Below, piece after piece: positions 52,462 through 64,000 of a stretch of 64,000 nt of DNA (position 1 is its first letter; every line of letters starts with the position of its first letter). A program made the translations under genes and the position numbers. The notes beneath the pieces were generated by a model, which did no database searches, was not told where the DNA came from, and saw only the letters and a list, made by a program, of their open reading frames with translations. The stretch covers positions 2,294,001 to 2,358,000 of the forward strand of contig JBBPUQ010000011.1 of the NCBI GenBank assembly GCA_038501195.1, written 5' to 3'. This DNA is from Nemania diffusa (Eukaryota; Ascomycota; Sordariomycetes; Xylariales; Xylariaceae).

Positions 52462-53002
52462 GAGCAATTTCAGCACTCCTAGATGTTGCTGCACTCCCTC
52501 TCTAAGTAGGAGAAAGGTGTCTCGTTGGTGTTGGTGTGGAGAAAAGCTTGCATAGAGTTCGCTGTATATTGTGCTCGGCTGTGATATGTCAGGGCTAGCA
52601 TACCGTAGAAAAACGATACCCTACTTGATATGGTACACAAACATCTCAACATCAACTGAGCAAATCATTATGCAAGCACTTGTCATGGCAGGGCGATTTC
52701 CCAAACGAATCGCGAATTATATTGCGTGTTCTAACGCTCTTGATCGTACATATATAAGCAGTGCGGTAAAAATATATTAATAGACCTAGCACTTTTGGTA
52801 CGGCTAGAGTCTCTATGGTCTCTTTATCCTAGGTCGTACATGCTGTCTTTCCCATTTATCCCTATAAGCCCGAATAGCAGCAGTTAATACCAACTATAAA
52901 ATCATCCCATCGTAAAAAAATTGGTACATAAACCCCATTTAAATCTCCGTTCGCGCTACCCTTCGTTTCAAATCGCTGGCCTTTGGATAGGTATGAATAG
53001 CG
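52462..53002. other. Convergent 3' flanks of RRP9 and the P5B ATPase gene
   Basis: 540 bp between two gene ends. A 69-codon frame near 52571-52780 shows no recognisable features. Confidence 0.6.
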
Positions 53003-56000
53003 TTAGCTCTGCATACGCTCGTGGATGATCTTATACTCCTTTCTCTTCTTGGTGGTCTTCGTGAGAGAGTGCCTTGCATTCCCAATGGTACGGGCGAGGG
53101 GCAGGAATATATAGTTCTCGCCTATCCAGGCAAGCAACAGATAGGCGCCGCCGAGCACCAGGAGCGTAACTTTGAACGATGGGCTGGTTCGAGTGAGCTG
53201 CATGAGCTTGCGGAGCCAGTGCGCGGGAGTAAAGACCATATATATGACGATCGCGAGCGCCAGTAGGATAGTCGTCACGAAGGGATCTAACTAGATGATT
53301 AGCTTAGAGAAGATGGTTATAATTTCTAGCTTTTTATAGCGAGACCTATGTTTGGCTTTTAGACTAAAAAAAGGCGGTAGAGGGGGGAGAGGGGGGCACG
53401 GACGATCCAATACAATGGGACAATAAGTGGTTCAATGGCTTCGCTTAAAACTGATGAAAGCCAAAACTCACAATTCTGCGTCATCGGTTGCCGGAATGGC
53501 CTACCTGCGTTAAGCACAACACCAATGAAGACGTACTCGAAGCAAGACACCAGGAATAGCGCGGTATTCTCTGAATTCTTGACATTGACCTTCTCGCGGT
53601 CAACGTAAGGTGGGATGAACCTTGGAGCGACTTATTTTAGCATAGATCGATTGTTCTAGGCCTAGAGATTACGTACCATTCTTGGTCCTGTACGATGAGA
53701 AACGCAGCCGCTTGAATGAGAATGCATATGATCATCTGACCCAGAAGTGGTGTGAGAACCTTCCGGGACACCAGGTTGGCTGTCGGTCGTTTCTTGCTAA
53801 GTACCGGGTAGGGGCCGGACCAGCCCACTATTAGATAGTTAGCATATCATAACAAGCCGAGTGCTATATTGGGTAGACTTGCTGAAAATAGCAATAGGCA
53901 ATATGAGGAGAACGTCGATGAATAGGAACTGGTAAGTTGTTAGTTGGCAATGAGTGTAAAGAGGGTGGTCGAGTCATTCTTACCTGAAAGTCGCCCAAGT
54001 TCGAACCTGACGCGTAGAGGAAGCTGACTGATGTGAACTGGATCGCGGAGTAGAGGCTCATATACTTAAAGCAGCTGAAGCTTGTGACAAGTGCCGCTCG
54101 ACCCTCCCTATGAAGAGGTTAGCACTGACTAGGGATAATTTTCTTAGACATCTTAAAACGAACCTGATCACGTCTGGTACACATCGAATGTCAAACACCC
54201 TTGACGTAAATGGTGCAGCCACTGATGCTTCTGCCTCTGACAAGGAGATGCCCACATCCGCTGCTTTTAAGGCACCGCAGTCATTGGCCCCGTCACCACA
54301 GAACCCGCAGCAGTATCCAATACTTTGAAGTTTCTCGACTAATTCATGCTTCTCGTCCGGAGACATTCGCGCAAATATCTTGCCACGGACAAGCATCTAA
54401 ACCATGTTAGACCACTGCACTTGTTATATACTATAAGCCCAGACCCTACTTACCTTTTGCACAATGTCGTTCGGCGCGAAGTCTATGATCCACCGAAATA
54501 CATCGCCGCTTATTGCCAGGGAGTAGTTCTTGAGATTGGTTATATCGTACGGCAGAGAGGCATCACGTTGGATCGGTGCAGGGAGAGGCTATAGTAAGAA
54601 TTTTAGTACGAATCGCTCATATAGTGATGAAATTTTAAATCTTACGAGCAAGGACCGACTGTCTAATTGGTATGCAGCGTCATCTATGCTTTCCCATTGA
54701 AGACGTGCATTTGGATCACGGGAATTGCCCTCCGCAAAATGTGGTACGAAACAGTGGGCACTTCGGTCAACTAGGCCACAATTCCTTGCCACACTGATAG
54801 CTGTTAGAATATTGTCCCCTGTGACCATGATAGATCCGATATTCGACTGGTTAAGTTCCATCAAGACTGCAGCGGTTGTTGGCTTTAGCTTATTCTCGAA
54901 TATAATGAATCCAACAAATTCAAGGTTCGCTTCAACTTCTTCCCTTTTCATCTTCTGAGACTTGATCCAAGACAACTTCTTCATGTGTTTTGTAGCGCAT
55001 GCGATAACACGATATCCTTTGTGAGTATAATATGACAAAAGTTCATCATAATCATTAGGAACTAAGTTTGTTAGTTCTTATTCATACGTACGCTGGGGGA
55101 AACGAAGAGACCATACAGCTGTCAGGGCGGCAAATTTCCCGCATGCATTCTGGTGCACCCTTAACATATATATCTCCACGCTGCTGACCGAATCCTCGGA
55201 CAATGACGCTAGCCCTGCGTAGCTGAGAGACGAATTCGAAAGATCTCAAAACCCCGAGTTCGAGAGGAGCCTAGGGAAGGATTAGACACTAAGGCAAAGT
55301 CGCATTACGATGGTGCACTTACATTCCTGCCGTGAATATTCGCAAACTCATCCGTATCATATAGCGGCGCAGGAGGGGGCCGTGCAATCGAAGGAGAGAG
55401 GCCGCCATGTTCATCGTCCTCTTGGTCACCTCCACCCTGTGTGCCCTCTTCAAACAACCAACCCGTGAACTCAAACATCTTCAAATCTAATGGATCCCCA
55501 ACAAGTTCTCCGTCAACAGAACGAAGGGAGTGGCAGGTAGCCATGGTAAAAAGCGCTGCACGACTAACATCATATTTGTCCCCAGGGCCGGAAGCGATGC
55601 TCGAGTGAGGCACCAGTTCTGATGTTTTAGAGATGAGGTCGTTGAAACGGTTTGTTGACCGAGATACCAGCCTGACACCGAGAACATCTAAGCCATCTTC
55701 TGTGAGAGTACCAGTTTTGTCGAAGCACATAACGTCGAGCTTGCCGCCGACATTAACCCTTTGTGGGCTAATACAAAATATTTGCTTTTTCCTAAGGCGA
55801 CTCAGAGCGAAATTTGTTCCAATCGTCAAAGTAGCTGGTAGAGCTGGTGGGACGACAATAGTAATCAGATCTAGTGCTCTGACAACAATTAAATGCCAGG
55901 CTAGCTCGAGGCGGACAAAGTTTATAAATGAAACAACGAAACCCAACAGTGCAATGCATCCCATAACCGAAATATATCGAAATGAATCCCGATAGAACTT

Positions 56001-57901
56001 GAATCCTGATGGCTTTGGGAACAACATAGACCGGACTAAGGAGCCCTTGGTTGTATTGAAGCCCGTCCGCACAACCATAGCTAGCGCTACAGCTTCTTCG
56101 TCTCTGTTTTCAGCTGGTCGCCTCGCACGGATTATTTTCGTCCCACAGAATAGAAAATGGCGCGCTGCCTCGGGCGAGATTGTTGAGGCCTCAAGGTTCA
56201 TCATCTGTAGCGTATCGTCGACAGCTGGGATCTTAGAGACTGGAACTGACTCCCCAGTGAGCATACTCTCGTTTACTATACAGTCCCCACTTAACAGAAT
56301 ACTGTCACTGGGGAACTGCGTAAGACTTGGATCGCTGATTTCATACACGTCCCCGGGGACCAAATCACTCGAGGAGACAGTTGCCCCTGCAAATGCATTA
56401 GCAGAGTTAGAGACGAGGATAGCAAATCAACCTACAGAACCCATTGCGAAGAACGCGCACATCACACTCGAAGCGAGAGATATCCCGAAGACGCTTCATT
56501 GTCTGTTTCTGTTAGCAGCCTTAAGATACAAGAAAACACGAAAGCACTTACAGAACGCGTCTCTACAAGGGTTGCAATAATACTCCCCGCAGACATAACA
56601 AATATACATATAGCGTAATAGTAATACTCATCCACCGACCATAGGATCAGACTCGCGATTTGGAAAATATAGAAGGGGTGAAAGACCTAACCGCCATCTT
56701 AGTCTTCGCCATTATCTTTCACGTGGGGCAACGTACCTCGTCCACCAGTAGCTGAGGGATCGATTTCTGTTCAATGTCTATGAGGTTGGCACCAAAAACA
56801 CATTCTCGTTCTATTTTCTCATCTCCATCGATGCCAGTTCGCAATGTTCGAACTCTCGTCCAAGTGGGATCTTTCCACCCATTGCAGACGACGAATTTAT
56901 CCTTTAATGGGTGAAAAAAGAAGCGGACATAGCGGTATTCCAGAGTTTGGAGTTCGTTCATGATAGGATCGTTATCATCTTCGAGTAGCTGTGCAAAAAT
57001 CTTCTCAGGAGTGCCAAATACAGTAGAAAGTGGTCGTTCGTAAGGCTGGCGCTTAACATTCAAGATAGCCATCTCACCCCATTGGTTCTGTGTGACTTAG
57101 AGTTAGAATGTGTGGTAAAGAAAATTATTGTACGAGGCAATCGACTAACTTCTAGAACAGCCCAGTGGCACTCGCGGAGTGGACAGGGCTCTCCGATCAG
57201 CTTGACTTGCCACTTGGGCAGCCAGCGCAAAAGCAAATATGCAAGGCCTAAAGTCGACACGCAAAGCAGGATGTAGGCTGGATATCCAACGCTGCCAGTC
57301 CGAAAACCAGCTATTACAATAGTAAGGTCCTCGCTAACTATGTGCAGTTTCTGACTGACTCGGCCATGAATGCGACCACTCGCATCCGTCCTCGCGCTAT
57401 CAGTTCGAAGGAGTCGAGCGTGAACAGAAGATCTCGACTGAGTGGATGACCTCCTCCTATGCATAGCATAACCTTGGGTACTCGCGTTGTCAACCTCGCT
57501 ATCGGTAGCTTGGTCTGTCTCGTGCCCTAGCTCGAAGGGGATGTCGTCGATGTCCAGGGAGACGGCGCCGTTGTCTTCAACATACTGCTGCTCGTCTTCA
57601 GGTATGTTCTCCTCTTCATTGTAGTACGCGAAGCTCGCTGTCGAGTCGGCGCGCTGACGACGATGAGAAAAGGCAGAAACGCTCGTCGGCAAGCTCTCTG
57701 CCATGGGGCCAGAGAACAACTGCAAGTAAGGCCCCGGTTAGAAGAGCCGGCATTTACATGAATAGAAGCAGAGCTACGCACCTCATCATGGGCCATTTCT
57801 ACATCTTCAAACACGCTCGCGTTGCTGTGGTTGGAGCCGAGCTGGTACAAAGCTGCAACCCGTTGGCGCGCCTCAGGCGCATCGGCTTCGTTCTCGTCCA
57901 T
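53003..57901 (-). CDS. YPK9: P5B-type cation-transporting ATPase (Ypk9/ATP13A family)
   Basis: Fifteen exons (minus strand): 57901-57782, 57719-57150, 57087-56737, 56686-56552, 56502-56436, 56386-55323, 55270-55117, 55061-54646, 54588-54454, 54396-54164, 54107-53984, 53928-53883, 53827-53677, 53620-53472, 53286-53003. They total 3999 nt, 1332 residues, with all phases consistent. Motifs: LTGES at 457-461; [11 protein letters not shown] at about 594, the form typical of P5B rather than P5A; phosphorylation site [10 protein letters not shown] (Asp637); [27 protein letters not shown] near 1037. The C-terminal membrane segments include [18 protein letters not shown] and [20 protein letters not shown]. 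Yeast Ypk9 is vacuolar, and animal relatives export polyamines from lysosomes, so a vacuolar role is likely. One intron (53828-53882) uses a GC donor. Confidence 0.93.
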
Positions 57902-60170
57902 GGCGAAACCTAGAATTTCTCACCGGCCTCACCGCTGCGCCAACCCTCAATCAGTGCATAGGGGGCTAGCGGTGGTTCACACAGGTAGAATAATGCCTTT
58001 TCGGCTGGTTGTGGAGAGCTTGTAGTTGTCACGAGAGAGCTTTGGGGTTTTCCGAGGGGTTATCGAATTGCCCAAGCATGCGACGCTAACGGCAGACAAT
58101 CCTTGGATCTACCTACCTTATGTGGTGCACCTTTGTCAGTAGGAAGGTACTTGGCTCAATCTATAATCACTTCTTAGCTACCCTGGTTGATAGGTATGTG
58201 GCAACCAAATTCAATAGCCCCTTAAAAGCGACTTACATCTAAGTTACAGAATTGTTAATTTATTTGTGTAACTAGAAATCTTTCATACCTCCTAGATATG
58301 GTTGATCAGACCTATGTAGGTATTTTGTCTTGTACTCTGAGGTTACCTAAACTGCAGGCTACCAGCTTTAATTCAGCTATATTGTCCTATATCGGCGCTC
58401 TGTAAAGCTAGTTCTGATTAGGTACTACCTCTAACTCTGTAAGCTTAGATCTTTTTCATTTTTATCGATAACACAAAGATAACGATAACGCATTGCTACC
58501 AAATGGGACAAACTGATCGCATTTCCTATTTCAGTAAGACGACTTGATGGGCAGATATCACTAGCCCTAGGACCTAGGTAGCTTGCCTAAGTATCTAGTA
58601 TTAATGTTTTCTAACGAGAGTCAATGCTACCAATGCATGCTGTTGCATTACGGGCAAATGGATGGGGTAGGGTTCAATGCCTAGATGTTGGCATGCAGCA
58701 TTGGGCAGAACCGGATTTGCAGGGCAGGCCTATGACGTGTGAAGTTTACCATCTACTGTTGCCCAAAAGATACAGGGAATCTTGAAACTGCGTGCATGTG
58801 TGTGCGTGTAGGTTTGTGAATGGTCGCTCTAGCAACATTGAAAATTCAGGTTGATTTGCGCCTTAGATAAAACTTCGAGGACAATAAGTTGTTGCCTCAT
58901 TTCCATGTTAACAAGTGCTAGTTGGCACTTATCCCAAGCCATCGAGGGCCTTACTTAGACGCCGCCTGCCTAACTCCCTATGCCCAAATAGTAAAGAAGC
59001 ATCAGCCAGTCAATCATCTACTGCGTAACTTTGTTGAAATTTGATAAAAACTACAACCTAAAATAAAACTACTATAATCCGCAAACAATGTTTAAAATAG
59101 AAAACTACTCCTCTGCCGAGGTATCATGGAAACAGGTGTAAGCCTATAAATAAAGTACCTAGGATATCTCTCTTTTGAAACCCTTGGGTAGGTATTTAAT
59201 TAGGTACCTAAATGTTCCACATAATGAGGCAAGATGGTGCTACATACATGGACACAAGTTGTTCTCAACACTGCAACTTTTTATCGATGTGCAAAGGGAG
59301 ATCATTAAAAAGGTTGGCTCCTTCCCCACCTAATATCCCCACCAAATCTACAGCTATGTAGGTATGTACCAACCCGACTTCTATACCAAGCATCCCTAGT
59401 ATATAACATATGAATGCCATGTAACTATGCCGTCGGAGTTTCCTTAGCTTGAATTATAGGTGTATTAACGGTTCGGAATTCTACTAGCATCTCACCAAAT
59501 TGAAAACCCCGTAGGTTACTATGTAGCACACTACCTACACGCAAGTTGTACCTAAATTACAGCGTACCTCAGATACTCGTAGGTACCTACCTACAGTATT
59601 CACAGGGACCGTTAGCCCTACCCATTCAATCCCGCCTACCTAGATAGGCATTACATGCACTGTATACTGTATGCTGTACCTATGTAGGTCCTATGCTGTA
59701 CCCCCATGAGTGGTCCCGAGAAGTAGGTAATTTGAACAACCACGTCCAACCAACCGTTAACCGTCGTCTCTCGTCTTGCACATCTCACTCGCACTTTCAT
59801 CCCGTATCTTTTATTCCTTCTCCTCCTCTTACCCCTCAAGAAGACCTTTTCTTCTTTTATACAACTTGGTTTCCTCTGTACAACTCCAGGTTTTCTCTCT
59901 GTTTCTCGCGGTGGTGGACTTGGTAGAAGTGTCTTTGGACAACCAACTTACCAAGTACCTACCTACCATAGGTACTTATTTACCTTCTACACTTCTACTA
60001 CGTACGCAGTAGATATCGACCTGCCAGACCCGCCCGCATTTCGACCGTCTCTCACTATCAGAACCCACTATCCCTGCCCTTTTTCTCCGCCACTTTTTTT
60101 CTTTACCATCTCCCTCCCAACACTTTCACAACCCATTGTCTCGACAAGTCTGTGATCAAGCACACTCACA
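57902..60170. other. Divergent gap between the P5B ATPase gene and NAP1
   Basis: 2.3 kb without a supported gene. It holds both promoters. ACCT/AGGT units occur at about 58565-58600, 59190-59210 and 59575-59690. The 59760-60170 stretch is pyrimidine-rich and is probably the NAP1 leader. Confidence 0.55.
59575..59690. repeat. ACCT/AGGT palindromic repeat cluster
   Basis: Copies GTAGGTACCTACCTACAG, CCTACCTAGATAGG and TACCTATGTAGGTCC lie in the NAP1 upstream region. Confidence 0.6.
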
Positions 60171-61639
60171 ATGGCTGAGCCCATCAAGAACCGCCGACCT
60201 GAGGTCACTGCGCCGTACGTGGACACTTCTGTCACCCTGCGCATTGCAGTGCACACGAGACAAACTAACCAAACCTTGATATCTAGTACCCCGCAGAACA
60301 CACCCGCCAGCAATGCACCCATCTCATCCCATGCCCAACAGCCGGGAGTTGCTAGCATCAAAGAAGGTGAGTGCTTACTGCAATCATACCGTCTCCCTCT
60401 TGGCAGACGGCACAACTAATATACTCTCCTCTGTGCAGAGGACTTGGATCGAGCTGCTGCTGCTTCTATCTTTGCCCAGAACCCCCGGCTGGTGCAGATG
60501 ATTCAAGGTCGCCTTGGCTCACTCGTCGGCCGATCCTCTGGCTATATCGAGTCACTGCCTGCCTCTGTTCGCCGACGTGTCGCCGGTCTAAAGGGCATCC
60601 AAAAGGACCACTCGAAACTTGAGGCTGAGTTTCAGGAGGAAGTTCTTCAATTAGAGAAAAAGTACTTCGCCAAATTCACCCCTCTTTACGAGAAACGAGC
60701 ACAGATTGTCAACGGAAAGACCGAGCCTACCGACAAGGAGGTTGAGGCCGGCGAGGAGGATGACGAGGAAAAAGACATTGACAGCAAGGCCGAGAAGTCG
60801 GAGAAGCCAGAGACTCCTGAGGTTTCTGGCATTCCCGAGTTCTGGCTTTCCGCTATGAAGAACCAGATCTCTCTTGCAGAAATGATCACTGAGCGTGACG
60901 AGGGTGCTCTTCGCTCCCTAGTTGATATTCGGATGCAATATCTCGACAAGCCCGGTTTCCGCCTCATCTTTGCCTTCGCTGAGAACGAATATTTCACCAA
61001 CACGACCATTACCAAAACATATTACTATCAGAACGAGAGTGGATACGGTGGTGATTTTATTTATGACCATGCCGAAGGTAGCAAGATCAACTGGAAGGAC
61101 GGCCAAGATCTCACAGTTCGCATTGAGAGCAAAAAGCAAAGGAATAAAAGTACGCAAGTGTCTTTGTAGAATTCGCAGTAATCTCTCGCTAACCTTGTTG
61201 TAGATACCAAGCAAACTCGCATTGTTAAGAAAACTGTACCGACAGAGTCATTCTTCAACTTCTTCTCTCCCCCCAAGCCTCCTAACGATGACGAGGAAGA
61301 CGACGATGCCGCTAGTGATATTGAGGAACGCCTGGAGCTCGATTATCAACTTGGCGAGGATATCAAAGAAAAGCTCATCCCGCGTGCCATTGATTGGTTC
61401 ACGGGTGAGGCATTAGCTTTTGAGGAGGTTGACGATCTCGACGATGAGGGATTCGTAGATGAGGACGATGATGAGGATGACGACGACCTAAGCGAAGATC
61501 GGGACGATGACGAAGAAGAGTCAGAGGACGATGTATGTCCAACCAGATACTTTCGTCTACCTTTCACATGCTAATCTCTTTTCTATAGGATGATGGTGCA
61601 AAGCCAAAGCAAGAGGCCCAAGAATGTAAGCAGAGCTAA
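60171..61639 (+). CDS. NAP1: Nucleosome assembly protein Nap1
   Basis: Exons are 60171-60214, 60287-60366, 60439-61149, 61204-61532 and 61589-61639, giving 404 residues with all phases consistent. After a short variable N-terminus comes a helix region ([40 protein letters not shown]). Next are [40 protein letters not shown] and [13 protein letters not shown], the NAP fold. An Asp/Glu-rich tail follows from about residue 350. Nap1 is an H2A-H2B chaperone that shuttles between cytoplasm and nucleus. The protein ends QECKQS, a CaaX-like end also known at the C-terminus of animal NAP1L1 (CKQQ). A gtaagc at 61626 could be misread as a donor, but the stop just after it fits the family ending. Confidence 0.95.
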
Positions 61640-62867
61640 AGGGCCTCACACATAAAGCTTGTTATTTGCCATCCAGGCGAAATCTACTGAGCAAGGATGG
61701 CCGAACCATTCTACCTCGTACTACCCTTTCCCAGGTTTATTGCTATCTTTCCCCTGACGATAGCGCATATGATCGATCCATTTCCAAGCTGCAGGAGTCG
61801 TGTTAGTCCGCGACTTCTTGTTCCGAAAATAGACTGGTATTTTCATCAGGCTTCAAGCTGTTTTCAGAATCTTGTCCTGTATTGAGGGTGGTTTTTGTTC
61901 GAGTTTTACCCTGGCTACGGATAATGCCAGGGTGGGGATGGTTGGGTTGGCAGGGAAAAGTGGCAGCATATCATCTGAAAGATCACATGGAATAGCCAAG
62001 CAGGCTTATGAGGCTAAGCTTACGAGGCACAACTGGTGGCACTGGTTTATTTCTGTGCAACAGAGTGTTCCGACTGAAAACCAGGTGACTTTGCATATAT
62101 GTATGTCTACACTAGTCACGAAATTCGAGGCTTTTTATTTACCATCTGTCCGTGGGTGATGCTGGCTGTCGTTTCTGCCTATTTCGGTCCCGTAACAGAG
62201 CAAGAGACTGTATTAGATGGATTATACAAACAGTTATATGAAAAGGGGAGGTATTGTACTGCGTACAGTGAACAATCCAGGCAGTTACGTACATCGCAAA
62301 TTCGAGTCTAGGAAATCTAGCCTTATCCACAGTGGCCGGTTAAATCCGCCAGTGTTACGAGATGAGGTTACACAGTTACATAATGGTGTCCAAGCGATTT
62401 TCGGCGTGTAGAATACTAGTCTAGCGTAGAGTCAGGTCGAGCTTTGTTCAGTACAGAGCCCCCACAGCTATGTCCATAGGTAGCTGTAAAACGAGGATCC
62501 GATGTCGACCAGTCAGGTAGGTATTACTCACCTCGTCAGTCGTCAAGTCGGATGGGGCCCTTCTTAGCGAATTAGAAAGTTTTACCGATGACACTGTCTA
62601 CCTTGGTAGGTATGTGCGAGAGGGACAATGAACAACGAAAAAAAAACTCTATTACCCAATAATTCCTCTGACTCAACAACATTAACCTTTCAGATACTCT
62701 GTGAGCACCTACTAACTCGAGACAACCTTATAGCTTATATTAGCTAGAAAGGCCACCCCTAAGGACCTGAGCATCCGATCGACCAATACCGGATCTACGT
62801 TTTTCTATTCTGCCGTTAATTGATTGAATTGACCTCCCATTTAACTGAACTGCCTATCTTGGTAATC
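61640..62867. other. Gap between NAP1 and the phosphoglycerate dehydrogenase gene
   Basis: 1.2 kb containing the NAP1 3' flank and the promoter of the next gene. Several short plus-strand frames overlap here, but none has recognisable features. Confidence 0.55.
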
Positions 62868-64000
62868 ATGACGGAAGCACGGCAGATATTGAATCGTGAC
62901 GATGCGCAGAGGCGTATGAGCGTGTCGGCTTCGCCTACAACCACGTTCCAGTCCCCGCTCTCCAGCTTTCAAGGGGCATTGGCTCGACGAGGAGGGGTAC
63001 CAAAGCAGCTCAAGCCCTTCAACACCCAAGACATCAAGATCCTCCTCCTCGAGAATGTGAATGAGAGCGGACGGGATATACTGACCGGCCAGGGCTACCA
63101 AGTTGAGGCGCTCAAGACCTCATTGCCTGAAGACCAGCTGATCCAGAAGATCCGGTAAGCACGGAAATAAGGACTATTCTGACCATCCACTTCCACCATT
63201 GTTTTCTTTGAAGCCGTGATCCATCCCTGGCGACTAACATAGCGTAGCGATGTACATGTCATTGGAATTCGATCCAAAACCAAGTTGAATGAGAAGGTTT
63301 TGAAAGAGGCCAAAAATCTACTCGTCATTGGCTGTTTCTGCATCGGAACCAATCAGGTTGATCTCGAATATGCAGCTCATCACGGCATTGCCGTGTTCAA
63401 CTCACCGTTTGCCAACTCGCGCAGTGTAGCCGAGCTAGTCATCGCTGAAATCATCACGCTTGCGCGACAGCTCGGCGACCGTTCTAACGAGATGCACCGC
63501 GGCACTTGGAACAAAGTTAGCAACAAGTGCTGGGAAATCCGGGGCAAGACTCTTGGTCGGTGGTATTTTTCTTCTCGCTGTCCCATCACCTATGCTGACC
63601 CGATTGAATTTGGCTAGGAATTGTTGGTTATGGACACATTGGATCTCAATTGTCTGTTTTGGCTGAGGCCATGGGCATGAGTGTCATCTATTACGATGCT
63701 TTGAGCTTGATGGCACTGGGTAGCGCGCGACAAGTGCCCACCCTCCAGGACCTCCTCAACCAGGCGGACTTCGTCACTTTGCATGTGCCTGAGCTTCCTG
63801 AGACTAAGAACATGATTTCGGCCGCTCAGCTCGCACAAATGAAGGATGGGTCATATCTGATCAATGCAAGCCGTGGCACCGTCGTCGACATCCCGGCTCT
63901 CATCAATGCGATGCGAAGTGGGAAGATCGCTGGTGCCGCTCTCGACGTCTTCCCGACCGAACCCCGTGCCAATGGTGACTACTTTAACAACAGTCTGAAT
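62868..64000 (+). CDS. SER3: D-3-phosphoglycerate dehydrogenase (serine synthesis), 3' end outside the window
   Basis: Exons are 62868-63154, 63248-63555 and 63618 to beyond 64000; both introns are in phase. The start is the ATG at 62868 (MTEARQILNRDD); an in-frame TTG upstream is ignored. The fungal N-terminal extension leads to FNTQDIKILLLENVNESGRD, the substrate-binding half. Next come LLVIGCFCIGTNQVDLEYAA, NSRSVAELVIAEIITLARQL, the NAD-binding VGYGHIGSQ (GxGxxG) at about residue 202, LHVPELPETKNMI and NASRGTVVDIPAL, which carries the catalytic-site Arg. The enzyme oxidises 3-phosphoglycerate to 3-phosphohydroxypyruvate with NAD in the cytosol. About 320 residues are visible; the rest of the catalytic domain and the C-terminal regulatory domain lie past the edge. 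Confidence 0.95.

Noticed and set aside
53504..53510. Possible intron donor GGTAGGCC in the P5B ATPase gene
   Set aside because: Reading through gives [16 protein letters not shown], which fits the family, and the next donor at 53471 gives a consistent phase.
55080..55116. Donor GTACGT near 55096 in the P5B ATPase gene
   Set aside because: It gives a stop after splicing. The donor GTATGG at 55116 joins RPDS to [12 protein letters not shown] in frame with a normal 55-nt intron.

Overview
The window is nuclear DNA from a filamentous ascomycete (Pezizomycotina, probably a Sordariomycete). The evidence is short GT-AG introns with CTAAC-type branch points, the protein families present (Set1, Ies1, Csi2, a Yor1-like ABC transporter) and repeats that look destroyed by RIP (repeat-induced point mutation). 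I ran no searches. Family names come from recognising motifs by eye, and exon borders were worked out by joining reading frames across splice sites.

Layout. 0.3-4.3 kb: SET1 (minus). 4.9-7.8 kb: an AT-rich dead DNA transposon with 40-bp inverted ends and a TA duplication. 8.9-10.5 kb: a monocarboxylate-type MFS transporter (plus). 11.0-12.8 kb: FCF1 (minus), cut into 12 small exons and not visible as an open frame. 14.3-15.3 kb: a CSI2-like membrane protein (plus). 17.1-21.7 kb: a YOR1-like ABC transporter (minus). 23.1-36.2 kb: one Ty3/gypsy retrotransposon (plus) split by a second, later one (minus). 38.3-40.4 kb: IES1 (minus). 42.7-44.9 kb: DED1 (minus). 48.4-49.1 kb: PRE1, proteasome beta4 (minus), divergent from RRP9 at 49.7-52.5 kb (plus). 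53.0-57.9 kb: a P5B ATPase, YPK9-like (minus, 15 exons). 60.2-61.6 kb: NAP1 (plus). 62.9 kb to the window end: phosphoglycerate dehydrogenase (plus, cut by the window).

Most genes are housekeeping: chromatin (SET1, IES1, NAP1), ribosome biogenesis (FCF1, RRP9), translation (DED1), protein turnover (PRE1), serine synthesis and transport. I see no secondary-metabolite cluster, tRNA, rRNA or CRISPR array. The long intergenic gaps carry many copies of a self-complementary ACCT/AGGT motif.

The best leads are: the same edge-sparing mutation pattern in all three dead transposons; the 11-intron FCF1 gene with a 10-nt exon; a PRE1 start codon that appears to be split by an intron; an RRP9 intron that cannot be removed in frame by any GT-AG pair I could find; and the dispersed ACCT/AGGT palindromes. 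I found no clearly new multi-gene system.
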